Below, one piece after another: positions 22,899-35,099 of a stretch of 64,000 nt of DNA. The notes below the pieces were generated by a model that was given only the letters and a program-made list of their open reading frames with translations, searched no databases and had not been told where the DNA came from. The stretch covers positions 1,351,001 to 1,415,000 of the forward strand of contig JANFAH010000015.1 of assembly GCA_024663395.1 (NCBI GenBank), written 5' to 3'. Both the position numbers and the translations under genes were made by a program. The stretch is from Pisolithus tinctorius. Its lineage: Eukaryota > Basidiomycota > Agaricomycetes > Boletales > Pisolithaceae. The first letter of the stretch is position 1. The number at the start of each line of letters is the position of its first letter.

Positions 22899-25292
22899 AT
22901 GACGTGCACAACCCACTCTTACGCAAGAGCAACAGCGACTAAACCGCCTGATGGAGGGGGTGAACCCCCTCCAGATGAAAATAATCATCAGAAGGAAAAA
23001 GGACCTCCCAAGGTCCAAAAGGATAAGAAAAAGAAACAAAAAGAGGATCCAACCTCAAGGATCATAGTGCAGGGCGCTAATCAAGAAGCGGGCGCTATGC
23101 GGCCTGAAAACGAAGTGCCCATGCCTGGAGAGTTCCAAGTGTCAGTAACAATGGAAGAAAGTACTGAGAGAGGTATGAGGGAAGCGAGCCTGGCAGAGGT
23201 ATTCGTCGAAGTGATGAGTCCATTGACTCCTCAACCGTCTGAATTAGAGAACTCACAGGTGATGCAAAACCCGAACAATCCTCAGGATATCGAGAACCCC
23301 TTAAGTCGAGTGTACATTGAAGGTGAGATGCCTTCAATGAGAGAAATCAACGAGGAAGTTGCTCTCGATCCTCAGGTAGCCTTAGCGGCTATGAACGAAT
23401 TTCTGGAAAATATCCAGCAGCAATGGAGAGACTATGGGTATGGACCTGAAAGCTTCCATAACCATGGGATAGACCCAGGCGAGCATCACGCCAATATGAT
23501 AGAGCATATCAGCCGAGCGCTTGCGATTGAGAACCTCGAGGAACAAACTAGTAGGGCTAGCAGCCCAGACACTAGGACAGCAACAAAGAGGGAAGAGGTA
23601 ACCACCCCTGCCCTGCAGGACAGACCTGCCTTGAGAGAAATCCATACAAACGAACGAGAACACCGTTCAACACAGGGGTATTTAACCCCAGGAAGGCTAC
23701 CAACAGGGCGAAGCGTTAGTGCCCTGGTCGGAAGTAGAGGCAACAGGAGCGGCCTCGCTCCTAGTATGCCAAATCGACCAGCATATCTGTCCGGGCGAGA
23801 CTCAGACATCATTCGCCATATGTATGGAACTAGAAGAGGAACAGCCATCCTCCATCAGATGGCACGAGACCGTGCTATTGCAGTGAGGAACGCAGTCGGA
23901 GGTGGACCTCCGGATGACAGAGGACCCCCTGATGGTGACGGAGATAGTGATGGGGAGGATTGGAATCCCCCACGAAGGAGTGAAGAGCACAGACATCCCT
24001 ATCTGGGACGAGGGAATGGACCGCCAAGGGACAGTCCCCCCGAAGGAAGGAATCATAGGGGAGGCCCACCGGGAGGTGGCTTCCCTGGAGGGGATCTCCC
24101 CTCCGATGACGAAGATGACAATGATCATTATGGTCATGGAGGTCACGGGGGAGGCCCCATAGGAGGTCAGAGAAATCGACCTAATTATTTAAGGGGATTC
24201 ACCCTGGGAAATACAAGGTATATCGACTACATGCAACACAGGTATGCTCAGCATATCTGGGAACAAGTGGGCCAGCCCACAGGACAATTGGGACCAGAGG
24301 TTAAAGCCATGGGTGTCCCAAAGCCAGGGAAATATAAAGGCCAGGATGACCTCAAGGAGTTTGACAACTGGCTAGGGCAACTGCTCAAGTACTTCCGTAT
24401 GTTCAAAGTGACAGGCCTGGACCGCGACGCAGACAGGGTCCTGTACACCTATGCATACTTGGAGGGGCTGGCCTCCCAATGGTATGACCAGGAGGTCGAA
24501 TCCCCTAACAGGCAGATTAGGGACTGGTCCTTCGAGGACCTGATCTGTGGACTCTTCAAACGATTCGTCCACGAAGCATCTGCACAGAATGTGGCTGATC
24601 AATTTGACCGCACAAGATATGAATACGAGAAAGGGGCTCTCGCATTCTACAATGACCTAAAACGTCACGCACACCGAATGGTGCAACCTCCAGATGATTA
24701 TTCATTCCGGAGGAAGTTCTTGCGCAGATTACTGCATACGATAATCAAGAGTATATTTGAAGCTTGCGGAATTTCAGCTGAACACTTGACGATCGAGGAG
24801 ATCCTCGAAGAAGTGCACCGCATGGAAATGGCGCAAAAAGCGATAAATATGCATATGAGATCGAGCCACACCAGCCCTGGAGGGAAATCCTTCCAAGGCC
24901 GAAGTGGTTCGCACTCACACAGGAGGAAGGGCGATCATAACTCTCCAACAACTGAGAACTTTAAGTACATAAAGAAAGGGGACACCCTTTATTGATGAAA
25001 GACAAATCCCCCCTCAAAGGGGAATAAATTCATAAAGAGGGATGGCTCAGACCATCAATCTCGTCAGAAAGAGCAGAATCGCTCATATGACAGGGGGAAG
25101 CAACCCCAGAAGTTTCTAACAGGTATCACCTGCTACAATTGTAACAGAGAAGGCCACATGGCGCCGAGTTGTCCCCTTCCTCGCAAGGATAAAGGCAAAG
25201 CCGTGGCTATATGCAGTCAACCTCCGAGAGGACGCAAAGCACAAACATGCATGTGTAGAGGACAAAGTAAAGGAAGTGCCGGACAACCCTGA
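22899..25292 (+). pseudogene. gag: element C gag
   Basis: About 800 codons in one frame, with two adjacent TGA at 24993-24998. N-terminal half Glu/Pro-rich and disordered; Gly/Pro/Asp-rich tract at about residues 330-430; gag domain (GKYKGQDDLKEFDNWLGQLL, YLEGLASQWYDQEV, YNDLKRHAHRM) at residues 460-640; zinc knuckle CYNCNREGHMAPSC at 25131-25172. Past the knuckle the frame shifts to that of pol near 25200, so gag and pol were probably one polyprotein. The Met at 22899 is 31 bp after the LTR. Confidence 0.8.
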
Positions 25293-28200
25293 CGATGATG
25301 AGGAGGTACAGGCGTATGAGGGAACTACAGAGGTTGCCCCCGAAAATACAGAGTCAGTAGAACCTGACGAATTTATCGATACCCTCAAGACATACTCAGA
25401 GGTAGACAAGGAAGATGAGCCAGTAGTGTATTTTGGCGCAATGAATCCCAAAGATGAACCTCTTGAGGAAGAGGTGGTCTATTGCACATCAATACATGCA
25501 GAAGTTCAGGAAGGGCAGATGCCCTCTGAGGACGATGCCTCGATGCAAGAGGATGACCCTCTGATACGAGAAGACAGTCCGGGTAATGATGCCCCACGAA
25601 CTGAAAATGGATCGACCGGATCTATGCCCGACACGGTACAAGATACCGATCGATGGGATTGGTCAGACCTATATGGAGCTGTACATGAGTTTGCATGTGA
25701 CGAGTGTAGCCACCGAGTGGATCACGTAGCTGAAGGGCTACTAAATGGTAATCTGTCTCTGGTCAGGGTTCTCGCAAATAACGAGAATCATGCACGACAG
25801 GAATACGAAAGGGGTAGGGAGAATGGAAGGCATGCTCCGATGGAGACACCAAATATCAGTGTGTGGCGCACTAGGATGGCCCTTCACCTACTAGCATATC
25901 GCCTCTGGTGTATGGAAGGACATCAAAGGGATGCCCTTTGAGAGATATCGATAGCACGCGAAGACATGCGTCATGTGGCTCAACCCCAATTAACATTGGA
26001 TGAGCCCTTGGGGAACGCTATGATCGATCTACAGTTGCAGAGCGTAATGACCCCTAATGTCCGAATATATCTGGACGCAGTGGTCATCGAAACACCATGG
26101 GGAATGGTGTGGATAAATAGAGATGGGACGGTAGAGCACCTGACCTCCTCCCAAGAAGAGGACGATATAGTAAGAAGTGCATCGCTCAGAATAAATGAAG
26201 ACAAGATGGATCTAGACCCTCGTCAAGCAGAACGACCTGAAATCACAGGTGGGACCTGGACTTGGTCACCAGTTTACAGAGCTACTCACTCCGAGCATTG
26301 CCCCGAATGCCAACAATGCAGGGAACACATTGACGAGGCTGTAGCTGAGGAGAATACCTCGCTCACCATCACACTGCAGTTCCCTGTGCAACTCGCATTC
26401 CATGAGTACAATAGGGGCTGGGAAGATTGCGACTGCGCCCAAATGGAGGGGCACGGTATGAACATCGATCGCATTCGGTGTGCAATACGTACGATGGCTA
26501 ATCGCATCAGGTCCCTCGAAGCACAGCAGATACAAGTGTTGTGTGATATCCAATGCTTGCACACAACTGTGCCAACCAGGAATGATATTCCTGGGGAGCT
26601 ATATGATCAGCTCTGCGCAACTGAGTGTCGCATAAGTTGGCCTAACCCAAATAACAATGAAGTCAGGATATACCCCGACGATATGGTGGTGGAAACACCA
26701 CACAGAGATATAATCATCGAGGAACACTGCATCCACGATAACCCACGTATGGCTGCAATGGATTTGCAACCGATAGCAAAGCTGCTGACACGCGCTTTTT
26801 GGTATGCAATGCATACTAAGCAGGAAGCGGGAACCCGCCCGCGAATTACGCCAGAATTGCGCATGTGCGTAATGGTAGATACCGTCATAAACGGCTGTAA
26901 AGCCTACATGATGATCGACACTGGAAGCACTGGAAACTTTGTGAGCCCAGCTTTTGCCAAGGTCACAAAGATGAAAGGGTTTCTGCTCGATCAGCAGCTT
27001 ACACTGCAATTGGGCTGCATAGGTAGCCGATCGAAAATTACACATGGAGGACTCTCCATGATAAAGATGGGCCACCAACAGACCGACTGTTATTTCGATG
27101 TGGCTAATATCGATCGCTATGACTGTATTCTAGGAATCCCGTTCCTTAGGCAGCACAAAGTAGTGCTTGACTTCACTGAAAAGTCGAGGACGATCGCAGG
27201 TGAAAAGGTCCTCATGCTCACAGAGCCTGAGGTTGCCAGAGAGGGGCGCTCACGCCCCCCTAAAGCCACCTCCTCCTCAAACAAATGACTAGCATGCCCT
27301 GCAAGGCTGTCACAGCCTCGTGAGGGCTTGCCGGGGGGAGGGCGGTTAGAGTCAAAAAGTGAGCCTACACTCGCAGTAATAAAACCAATACAAAAAAGAA
27401 CGTTGGGGGACAAAGATATACCTCGCCTAAGGGAGCGATGGTTTGAAAAGTTTAGATGAAGGTTCGAAGGTGTTGAACTGAAATTACCTCCTTTACGGGA
27501 GGTAAACCACAGGATTCCCCTGATCGACAAGGATAAGTGGTACTCGTACCACTTGCCTCGTTGCACTGACGCACTAAAGCAACAGTTGTCAGATAAAATC
27601 CGTCAGTACACAGACACGGAATGGTGGGTGCTAAAAAGCGTCCCACGAGCCGCACCCATGCTGTGTATACCAAAGAAGAATGGCAAACTACGAACAGTCA
27701 TTGACTGTCATAAAAGAAATGAAAATACAATAAGGGATGTTGCGAGAGCAAAGCATCACTCAAAGATCGACTTGTCGAATGTGTATGAACAGGTACGTGT
27801 CGAGCCTGAAGACATCTGGAAGACAGCCTTCTCAACGATTTACGGCACTTTTATAAGCCAAGTCATGCAGCAGGGGGATTGTAATGCCCCTGCGACGTTT
27901 CAACGCCTTATGACTGTGATCTTTAGAGATCACATAGGACGTTTTGTATACGTCTATCTCGACAATATATTCGTCTACAGCGATACACTGGAGGAGCACG
28001 AGCAGCACCTCCAGATAGTGTTTGAAACACTATGTCGGGCCGACTTCTTCCTCGAAAGAGAGAAGTGCGACTTATACACCGAGAAACTCGACTGTCTTGG
28101 GCACATAATCAACGCCAAGGGCGTGCATGCAGATAGAGACAAGATGTCTCGAATTAGGAACTGGAGAGTACCTAAGTCGCTCAACAAGGTTCAACGGTTT

Positions 28201-30603
28201 GTTGGCCTCGTAGAATACTTGGCACAGTTTATGCCAGATATTTTGGCATACACAATGCCACTAACTGGAATACAAAGGAATGGACATCCGTTCCTGTGGA
28301 GGGAAATCCATGACCGATGCTTCCAGATGATTAAGGACCTGGCTTGCAAATACCCAGTACTGCGGCCGATAGATCCAAGGAAGGAAGAGCCATTATGGCT
28401 CATCTGCAACGCATCACTCTACAGAGTGGGTGCACTGTACAGGCAAGGACCTGAATGGAAGACCTGCCGACCAGCAGGTGTCATGTCAAAAAAACTGAGT
28501 GATGCCCAACAAAACTATAGGACCTTTGAGTGAGAGACCCTCACGATAATTGAAGTGTTACTAAAATGGGAGGATAAACTCCTCGGGTTTAAGTTCATGA
28601 TAGTGACAGATCATGAGGCCCTGGGATACCTCAAAACCCAATGAAAACTGTCGAGCCGACAGGTCTGGTGGATAGATTATATGTCGGGCTTTAACACAAA
28701 CATAGTATATGCCAAGGGCTCAGAAAACCGAGTGGTGGATTGCCTATCCTGTTACTACGAGGAGGAAGGAGGAGACAACATCTCCGACGAGAACATCGAG
28801 TGGGCAAATGCCGACATATGCCTGGACCCAGAGGGAGATGATCTCCCTCAGGACAGATGGCAAGAGCTGAGACTATCAGCGATGGAAGAACAGGAAGGGA
28901 CTCTTCGTAAGAGTAACCGACTAAAGGAAAAATGGGAAAACCGCATCCTGGAGGCTCAGGAGATGGCCTCAGCTGCAGAAAGGAACAATGAGGATGCTCC
29001 TCTCGCAATTGCGGAAGAGGATCCATCAATATTCAAATCCACTGAGGCCTCACGAACCTCGCCAATAACCTACGGAGACGCGCCAGAATTCCTGGATGCC
29101 ATCCGTAAGGGATACAAGAACGAGCCTATGCTCGTGAAGATACTAGCACAACCATCACATCACCCTCAGTTTGAGGAAAGAGACGGTCTGCTTTACACGA
29201 AAAATTGTGGTGGAGAGGAAGTGTTGTGCCTTCCTCACACAAAGTACAAAAACAACGACATTATTGCACGGGTCATAGACCAGGTGCACAGGACACTGGG
29301 ACATTTCGGATCCCAGAGAACGGCGGACTATATCCGCAGGTGGTACTGGTGGCCAAAGCTCGGTCGAGAAGTGGACAGGTTTTGCAGAACCTGCCCCATC
29401 TGTCAGGCAACAAAGGCCGACAATCAGCGGCCTCCAGGACTACTGCACAGCCTACCTGTGCCGAGATGACTGTGGGGGTCGATAGCAATGGACTTTGTGG
29501 GACCATTCCCACCAAGCAAAGGGTATGACTACCTGTGGGTAGTCCTATGCCATCTGACGTCCATGATACACCTGATACCGGTGAAGATGACAGTGCGAGC
29601 TTCGGAACTCGCATGGATATTCATAAAAGAAATAGCCCGCTTACACGGGCTACCAGAGACAATTGTCTTGGACAGAGACACAAAATTTATGTTGATGTTC
29701 TGGCGTGAGACACACAGAATGTTAGGAGCGAAGCTCCTAATGTCAACTGCATTCCACCCACAGACGGACGGCATGTCCGAACGAGCCATATGCAATGTAG
29801 CACAGATGCTATGGTCGATGGTCCAACTGGACCAGAGGGATTGGGTGTCGAAGCTGCCAATGGTCGAGTTTGCAATAAACTCGAGCATCAACAGTTCTAC
29901 GGGGTTCGCCCCATTCAAACTGAACTACGGACATATGCCCGTAATGATGCAACGCATCGAGAAAGGGATGACTACGTCATCCCCAGGAGTAAGGACATTT
30001 GTCTGACAAGCACTGGAAAATTTAGAAATGGCACATGACGCCATAATCGAGAGTTGGGTGGTGCAGATGTACCACACCAACAAGAAACGAGCAAAAGGAA
30101 CTCACCTTCGAGTTGGAGACCTGGTGTATCTCTCCACGAAGAACCTGACCATGCCCAAAGGACGAGCTCATAAGCTCGTGCCAAGATTCATCAGGCCGAT
30201 GAAGGTTCTACGCTGTGAAAGCGTGAGCAATACATATACGCTCGAGCTGCCAGAGCAGCTAAGAGCAAGACGCATACACCCAACGTTTCACATTGGGCTT
30301 CTGCGCAAGTATGAGCCAAACGACGACTTACTATTTCCATGACGTGATGCACATGCCTTCTACGACGTCGGTACAACTGACGACAACAAATGGATAGTGG
30401 ACGAAGTACTTGCCCACTGGTGGTCTGGAAACAAGGTAGAATTCCTTGTTAAGTGGAATCTGGGAGACTCCACATGGGAACCGACGTCCCACTGCAGGAA
30501 GCTCGAGGCCCTAGACAGGTACCTCGAACTTCAAGGTGTGTGGAATATATGCCAGTTGCCTTGCAAGGCACAGGATACGCGAGAACGCGTAGTAGCCACA
30601 TAG
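25200..30603 (+). pseudogene. pol: element C pol: protease, RT, RNase H, integrase, chromodomain
   Basis: One frame from about 25200 to TAG at 30601-30603, broken only by TGA at 25939, 27286, 27457, 28531, 28642, 29467, 30004 and 30340. Protease motif MMIDTGSTGNFV at about 26910. RT 27553-28250 with catalytic motif YLDN (27955-27966) in place of YLDD. RNase H 28370-28680. Integrase HHCC (HRTLGHFGSQRT, CRTCPIC) at 29288-29405, core with MDFVGP, LDRDTKF and GMSERAI; C-domain VGDLVYLSTKNL, HPTFHIGLLRKY. Chromodomain 30390-30560 (WIVDEVLAHWW, VEFLVKW, STWEP). At two TGA sites (28531, 28642) relatives have Arg, in RTFE-x-ETL and KTQ-x-KLSSRQ. Confidence 0.85.
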
Positions 30604-30910
30604 TGACTATGAGTAGTCATGTACTACTAATGGAACCAAACAGACTCAGAGAAAAAACAAAGTCAAATAAAAATAAAAATAACAAAGATAAAGATCAAAA
30701 GCCTAAAAATAACCAAACACCACATTCTGTCAAAGGTAGATAGTATAACGTAGCCACCTGCCGATCACTCCTTGTTCACGTGTTTTTTCTATGTCGAGTA
30801 TTACTTAAGTTTTTTAATTACGCCTCATGCCCTCCTTTTTTATTCTTGCTTCTTCCTCACTCATACCACTTCGTAGCACCGCCTTTTTCCAACACAACCA
30901 ACTGTCCAGA

Positions 30911-33456
30911 ATGTCTTCCCATGATAATCATCGCAGTACCCGGAGCTCGCGCTCCCCCCAGCTGTCCCCGCACCATTCTCGCAGGGAGTCAGCCACGCGC
31001 GATCGTGGTGAGCTCTCTGTGCGTCAAGGTGCATGACCTGATAGTGAGGCTCCTCGCTCGCTGTCCCCTGCTGCTCAGCACAGCACGTGTACGGTCAGCA
31101 GTGGCCAGAAGCGTGCTCACTCCCCATCCATCGCGTCGTCACATGCCTCGTCTCGAGAGCGCAATGATCATTGTGACAAATGCCCTTGAGGACCTTTCTG
31201 GGTGTGCCACCCACAACTGCCGTTCATCTGGCATCACGATTCCAGTTGCACAACGTGCAATGCTTACGCATTGCATGTCTCCCAGGGCATGGCCCTCTCC
31301 GAAGCAGGTCTCACTCCTGCAATATTCAACCTCGCGGACGAAGCTGCATGCATTGTCCGCCATTCCCCATACAACGACATGCGTCGTCGCATTGCGTACC
31401 TTGAGGACGACCTCAACGACCGTGACGATGAGATTTGTCACTTACAAGACAAAATCGATGAGCTTCGTCATCCATTTCCAGCTCCCACGTCGGTTGAGCA
31501 GGAGGTGCGGGATTTCGAATGCGCATGAGTTGCGTCCCTTGGTGGCCCTGACCACCGCATTCTTGACCAGCCTGGAGCTGGTCCCTCAATGTCCCAGATG
31601 GCCCTCCCCACTGCGACGTTTGTTTCCAGGGGGAGGGTGCAGGTGAAGCCTGCTGGTTCTCATGTTTTGAGGGAGCAACCCTCGTCGCAGCACGGATGGC
31701 CTCACCATCCTCCTATGGAGGATGTGATGATGACTGACCATGCTGTCGGCTTTCCAGACGTCCCTAGTGATGTCCAGATGACTCTGGATGAGGGAGCACC
31801 CTCTGTTCTTGCACAGGGAACAATGTTCCCTGAGTTCAATGGGACGGAATGGCCCCATCGCGTGATTAGTCTGGGTGAAGGCTCAGATGGTAAGAATAAG
31901 ATCCTCTTCATGAGGATCAACAACAATCTCTACACCTATGAGGGCGAAAAGATCGACAGTGTGAAGCGCAACCTCAGGCTGTGCGTCATCCCACCGGTCC
32001 TGGTGGGCAAGAGACCATACGGTTTGAAGGAGGCATCCTGGGGCCCATCGCCCTCTTCAACACCGCAGATGATATCCACCAGCTCTACATGAAAGCGTTA
32101 CAGGAGCCAGAGGATAAGGCTCCCTGCATCTGAAAGGCACAGGACCTTATAACTTACCTCAACTTGTGGAAAAGATGCAAGTTGGGGTTGAATGAGGTCA
32201 TCAACCTCGCATTGAGCAAATGGAAGCCTCCTGCATGGTCTTCCAAGAAATCTCGCGAGAGGAGAGAGGCCCTCAAAGAAAAGGGGAAGGCAGTTTGACC
32301 TCAAGGGGAAGAGGAACAAGCACCCACTGTGGGGATACCCCCACCTACATCTGGCCCCTCTGGAGGTGCTCCAGTGCTGCAGGAGCAGATAGCAGACACT
32401 CCTTTGGGCTCGACTCCAGCATCTGATGTAGGTTCAACCCCTACTCCCGCTCTTATCGACCACATAGCAGTTCAGCTGCATGAGACTCAACAGGTCTCTG
32501 AACAAAGGCCCAAGCCGAGCTCCCAAGCTCAGTCCTCCATGAGGACACAACCTCCTCGCAAGGCAAAAGGGGCCAAGCCCTCTGGTGGGAGGTCTAGGGG
32601 CATTCCCAAGCTACCATCGAATACCCCTCCCCTCAACAGTTCCATCAAAGCTTGGAGGGAGTTCATCGACAAAGAGCAGAGGCACCCTCGCTGGGGTGAA
32701 GACAGCGAGTCCACACTCGTGGCCATGCTCCCAGGGGTACTGGGGACTTCTAGCAGGCCAGATGACTCCAATGCAGAGGCCGACCCTCCGTCTCTGTGCA
32801 ACGTCCGAGGGTTCCTCCTTTACAAGTGCCTGGCACCAGTCCCTCGGAACCATAGGGCTCGAAATGTCTGGATGCACGAATTGGCTTGTCTACTCACGGT
32901 AAGGGGACGATATTGGTCCCTCCTTGACTGGGCGGAAGTCAGCCCAGTCGAAGGCGCATCACATCCCTGGGACAGTGAGTTCACCGCCTCAGCTGACAGG
33001 GCCTCGATTGCAGCGTATCTCGCTGCTAATGGGGTCAGTACATATGATGCTGACAACGTGCTACAATGGGCTCGACAAGCTGGTCGAGAGTATGTCAATG
33101 GCATCATTGCCAATGGAGGGGAGAATAACCCTCAGGTTATGGCAAAAATCGAGCCCCTGAGGAAGGCTCTCACCGAACCTTGCCCCCCAAGCGATGTCGG
33201 ATCGAGGGAGTGGTACGAGCGTCAGGCTCAAGCCATTGGTTGCACCATCAACCAGGTCCCTCCGGGTCACATGCCCTTACGGGCTGATGATCAGCAGATC
33301 ATCTCTGTGTTCACCTCTGCGGCGTTCATCTATGACCTCCCCCACTGTCCTCGTGGGGGAGTATCCACTGTTAGGGGAAATCCCCCTACTAAAGACTCTG
33401 AGCCCGAGGAGGGCAAAATGACTGACGACCTATTTGAGGATGAGGATAGGTCGTGA
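30911..33456 (+). pseudogene. element C extra 3' ORF, unknown function
   Basis: Coding-like region between chromodomain and 3' LTR. Starts at ATG 30911 (MSSHDNHRSTRSSRS) with a Ser/Arg-rich N-terminus; a stretch with CTTCNAYALHVSQGMALSEA; a probable coiled coil (RRRIAYLEDDLNDRDDE) near 31385-31470; an acidic end. TGA at 31034, 31187, 31526 in the first frame; near 32040 the frame shifts and continues with TGA at 32131 and 32296 to the open stretch 32329-33456. Together about 830 codons. No domain recognised. Position matches that of env or accessory ORFs in other LTR elements, but no signal peptide or membrane segment is visible. It may be a captured host or gag-like gene. Confidence 0.55.
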
Positions 33457-33682
33457 ATGTGAGGGAATGTTCCCTCTGGAGACTCAACTCTCCAATTAAA
33501 GGATTGGGTTCAACACCCCTTCTCTGCGTTTGGACTTTGAGGCCTAACCCTCAAAGTATTAGTTTGTGAAGCCTAACCTTTGCGCAACTGTCTTTTTCTT
33601 TTCTTTTTCTTTTTCTTTTCCTCTCTCGTCTCTTTGTTTTTCTTTTTACTTTCCGAGCCTGGGTCAGCTCTGCAGGGGAGGG

Positions 33683-33879
33683 TGTTAGGGGTTATACCCC
33701 GAACATAGTAGCTACTTAGTATGGGCATGTGATACCTTGGTATCACATGCCTCCTCGTATATAAGCATTGCCTCGAAAATTTTAGAAAGAATCTTTTTTG
33801 TCTCTACGTCTTACTGTGCGAATACCATACGGTACACTTCGCACGTGTGAGCTTGAGGCAATTCCACTACAACCTTACA
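33683..33879 (+). repeat. 3' LTR of element C
   Basis: 197 bp, preceded directly by the purine tract and followed by CATAT and the rest of the Rep gene. At four of the five sites that differ, this copy has CG where the 5' LTR has TG or CA; at the other the reverse holds. Confidence 0.93.
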
Positions 33880-33884
33880 CATAT

Positions 33885-34866
33885 GCTCAGGTGCATCATT
33901 CTTCTTCTTTATCACATCCATGACTGAATCAAGAGTCCATTTTAGATTGGGGACAGACCATCCGACATGGTCAGGGAGTTCTTCAAGAACTGTAACCCCA
34001 GGCCATCAACATGGAAGGTGGCAGTGGAATCCCACCAGGACTAGTGGGAAACACTGGCATGTCATCATCCAGTTCAACCAGGTGATCCAATCTTGTAGAG
34101 TGGGTCTATTCAACATTGATGGATTGCATCCAAATGTCCTCACATAAGTCTAAATTTATTCTCAATGACTATGTCAGCTGATTTATCCTTTTTAGACTTA
34201 AATCCCATCAGGATCTCCTTACATGGTGGGAATATATCCATAAGGAGGAGAGAGTGGAGGTCTTCAGACCTTGGCAGGGACCATCTGGTAATGCCGAGGT
34301 CCAGGACCTCAAGGAGGGGAAGCATGATGAGCACTTCATCTATATTTGCTCTGCAACCTCTAGGGATGACTTTGAGGACCATGCCAAGGAGCTCACCCCC
34401 TATGACTGGATTATCCACCATGACAAGTTCATGTCATTTGTGGATAAACAGTGGAAGGTGCCAAAACCAGCCTACAAGTTGCAGTGGATGGAGTTCCCAT
34501 GTCTGCCAGCAGTGATGGCAGAATGGGCATCAGGTGAGATGAAGAATCCAGATCAACTGAAGACCCTCTGCATGTGGGGCCCATCTTGGACTGGAAAGAC
34601 TGAATGGGCAAGATCATTAGGTAAGCCCTCTATTCATCAGGCTTTGATTGATGATATAATGGCTACTCATTCCCTCCTAGTTCTGCATATTTATATGAAT
34701 GGCCAGCTTAATGCCACCAAATTATTTGAATTGGATGATGATCAAGAACCCAAGTACATGGTACTCAATGATATGGACATAGACCACTTCTGGTCTGTCA
34801 AGGAATTTTTCAGTGCACAATGAGAATTCAAAATTACAGACAAGTACATGCACTACATAGGGTCCA
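33885..34866 (+). pseudogene. geminivirus-like Rep, 3' part with helicase domain
   Basis: Continues Rep after element C. Frameshifts occur near 33920 and 34045. Rolling-circle motif II appears as HWHVII (about 34049-34066), and motif III as EYIHKEE (about 34230), keeping the catalytic Tyr and Lys. The superfamily 3 helicase part follows: Walker A GPSWTGKT (about 34578-34601) and Walker B YMVLNDMD (about 34758). A 60-bp GTAAGC...CTAG segment (34621-34680) behaves as an intron in Walker A's wake; a second may lie at 34148-34195. TGA at 34821-34823, then a few more Rep-like codons before a tandem repeat replaces the end. Clearly related to plant ssDNA virus Rep; broken, not functional. Confidence 0.75.
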
Positions 34867-34868
34867 GG

Positions 34869-35072
34869 TATTGCATTAGGATTGCATTAGGATTGCATTA
34901 GTATTGCATTAGCATCACTTTGGTAGTGCATCGGTAGTGCTTAAGGATTGCATTAGTATTGCATTAGGATTGCACTAGAATTGCATTAGGATTGCACTAG
35001 AATTGCATTAGCATTGCTTCAGTAGTACATTGGTAGTGCATTAGTATTGCATTGCTACTGTGCTAGGATTGG
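34869..35072 (+). repeat. degenerate 11-bp minisatellite
   Basis: Runs of ATTGCATTAGG and variants (ATTGCATTAGT, ATTGCACTAGA, TAGTGCATTGG), about 18 units with indels. It abuts the truncated end of Rep. Confidence 0.85.
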
Positions 35073-35099
35073 GCTATGCATGCATACAACCAACACAGC

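Larger units (their letters stand above)
22671..33879 (+). mobile_element. complete chromovirus LTR retrotransposon C, 11.2 kb
   Basis: Two 197-bp LTRs (22671-22867, 33683-33879), both TGTTAG...TTACA, flanked by the 5-bp duplication CATAT (22666-22670, 33880-33884). Order: gag, protease, RT, RNase H, integrase, chromodomain, then an extra 3' coding region before the polypurine tract (AGGGGAGGG, 33674-33682). Stops inside coding regions are about 15, all TGA; there is no internal TAA or TAG. LTR divergence is 5 of 197, all at CpG sites. It keeps more CpG than the DNA it landed in. Confidence 0.93.

Noticed and set aside
34869..35072. CRISPR-like array.
   Set aside because: Units are ~11 bp, contiguous, with no spacers; a simple minisatellite.
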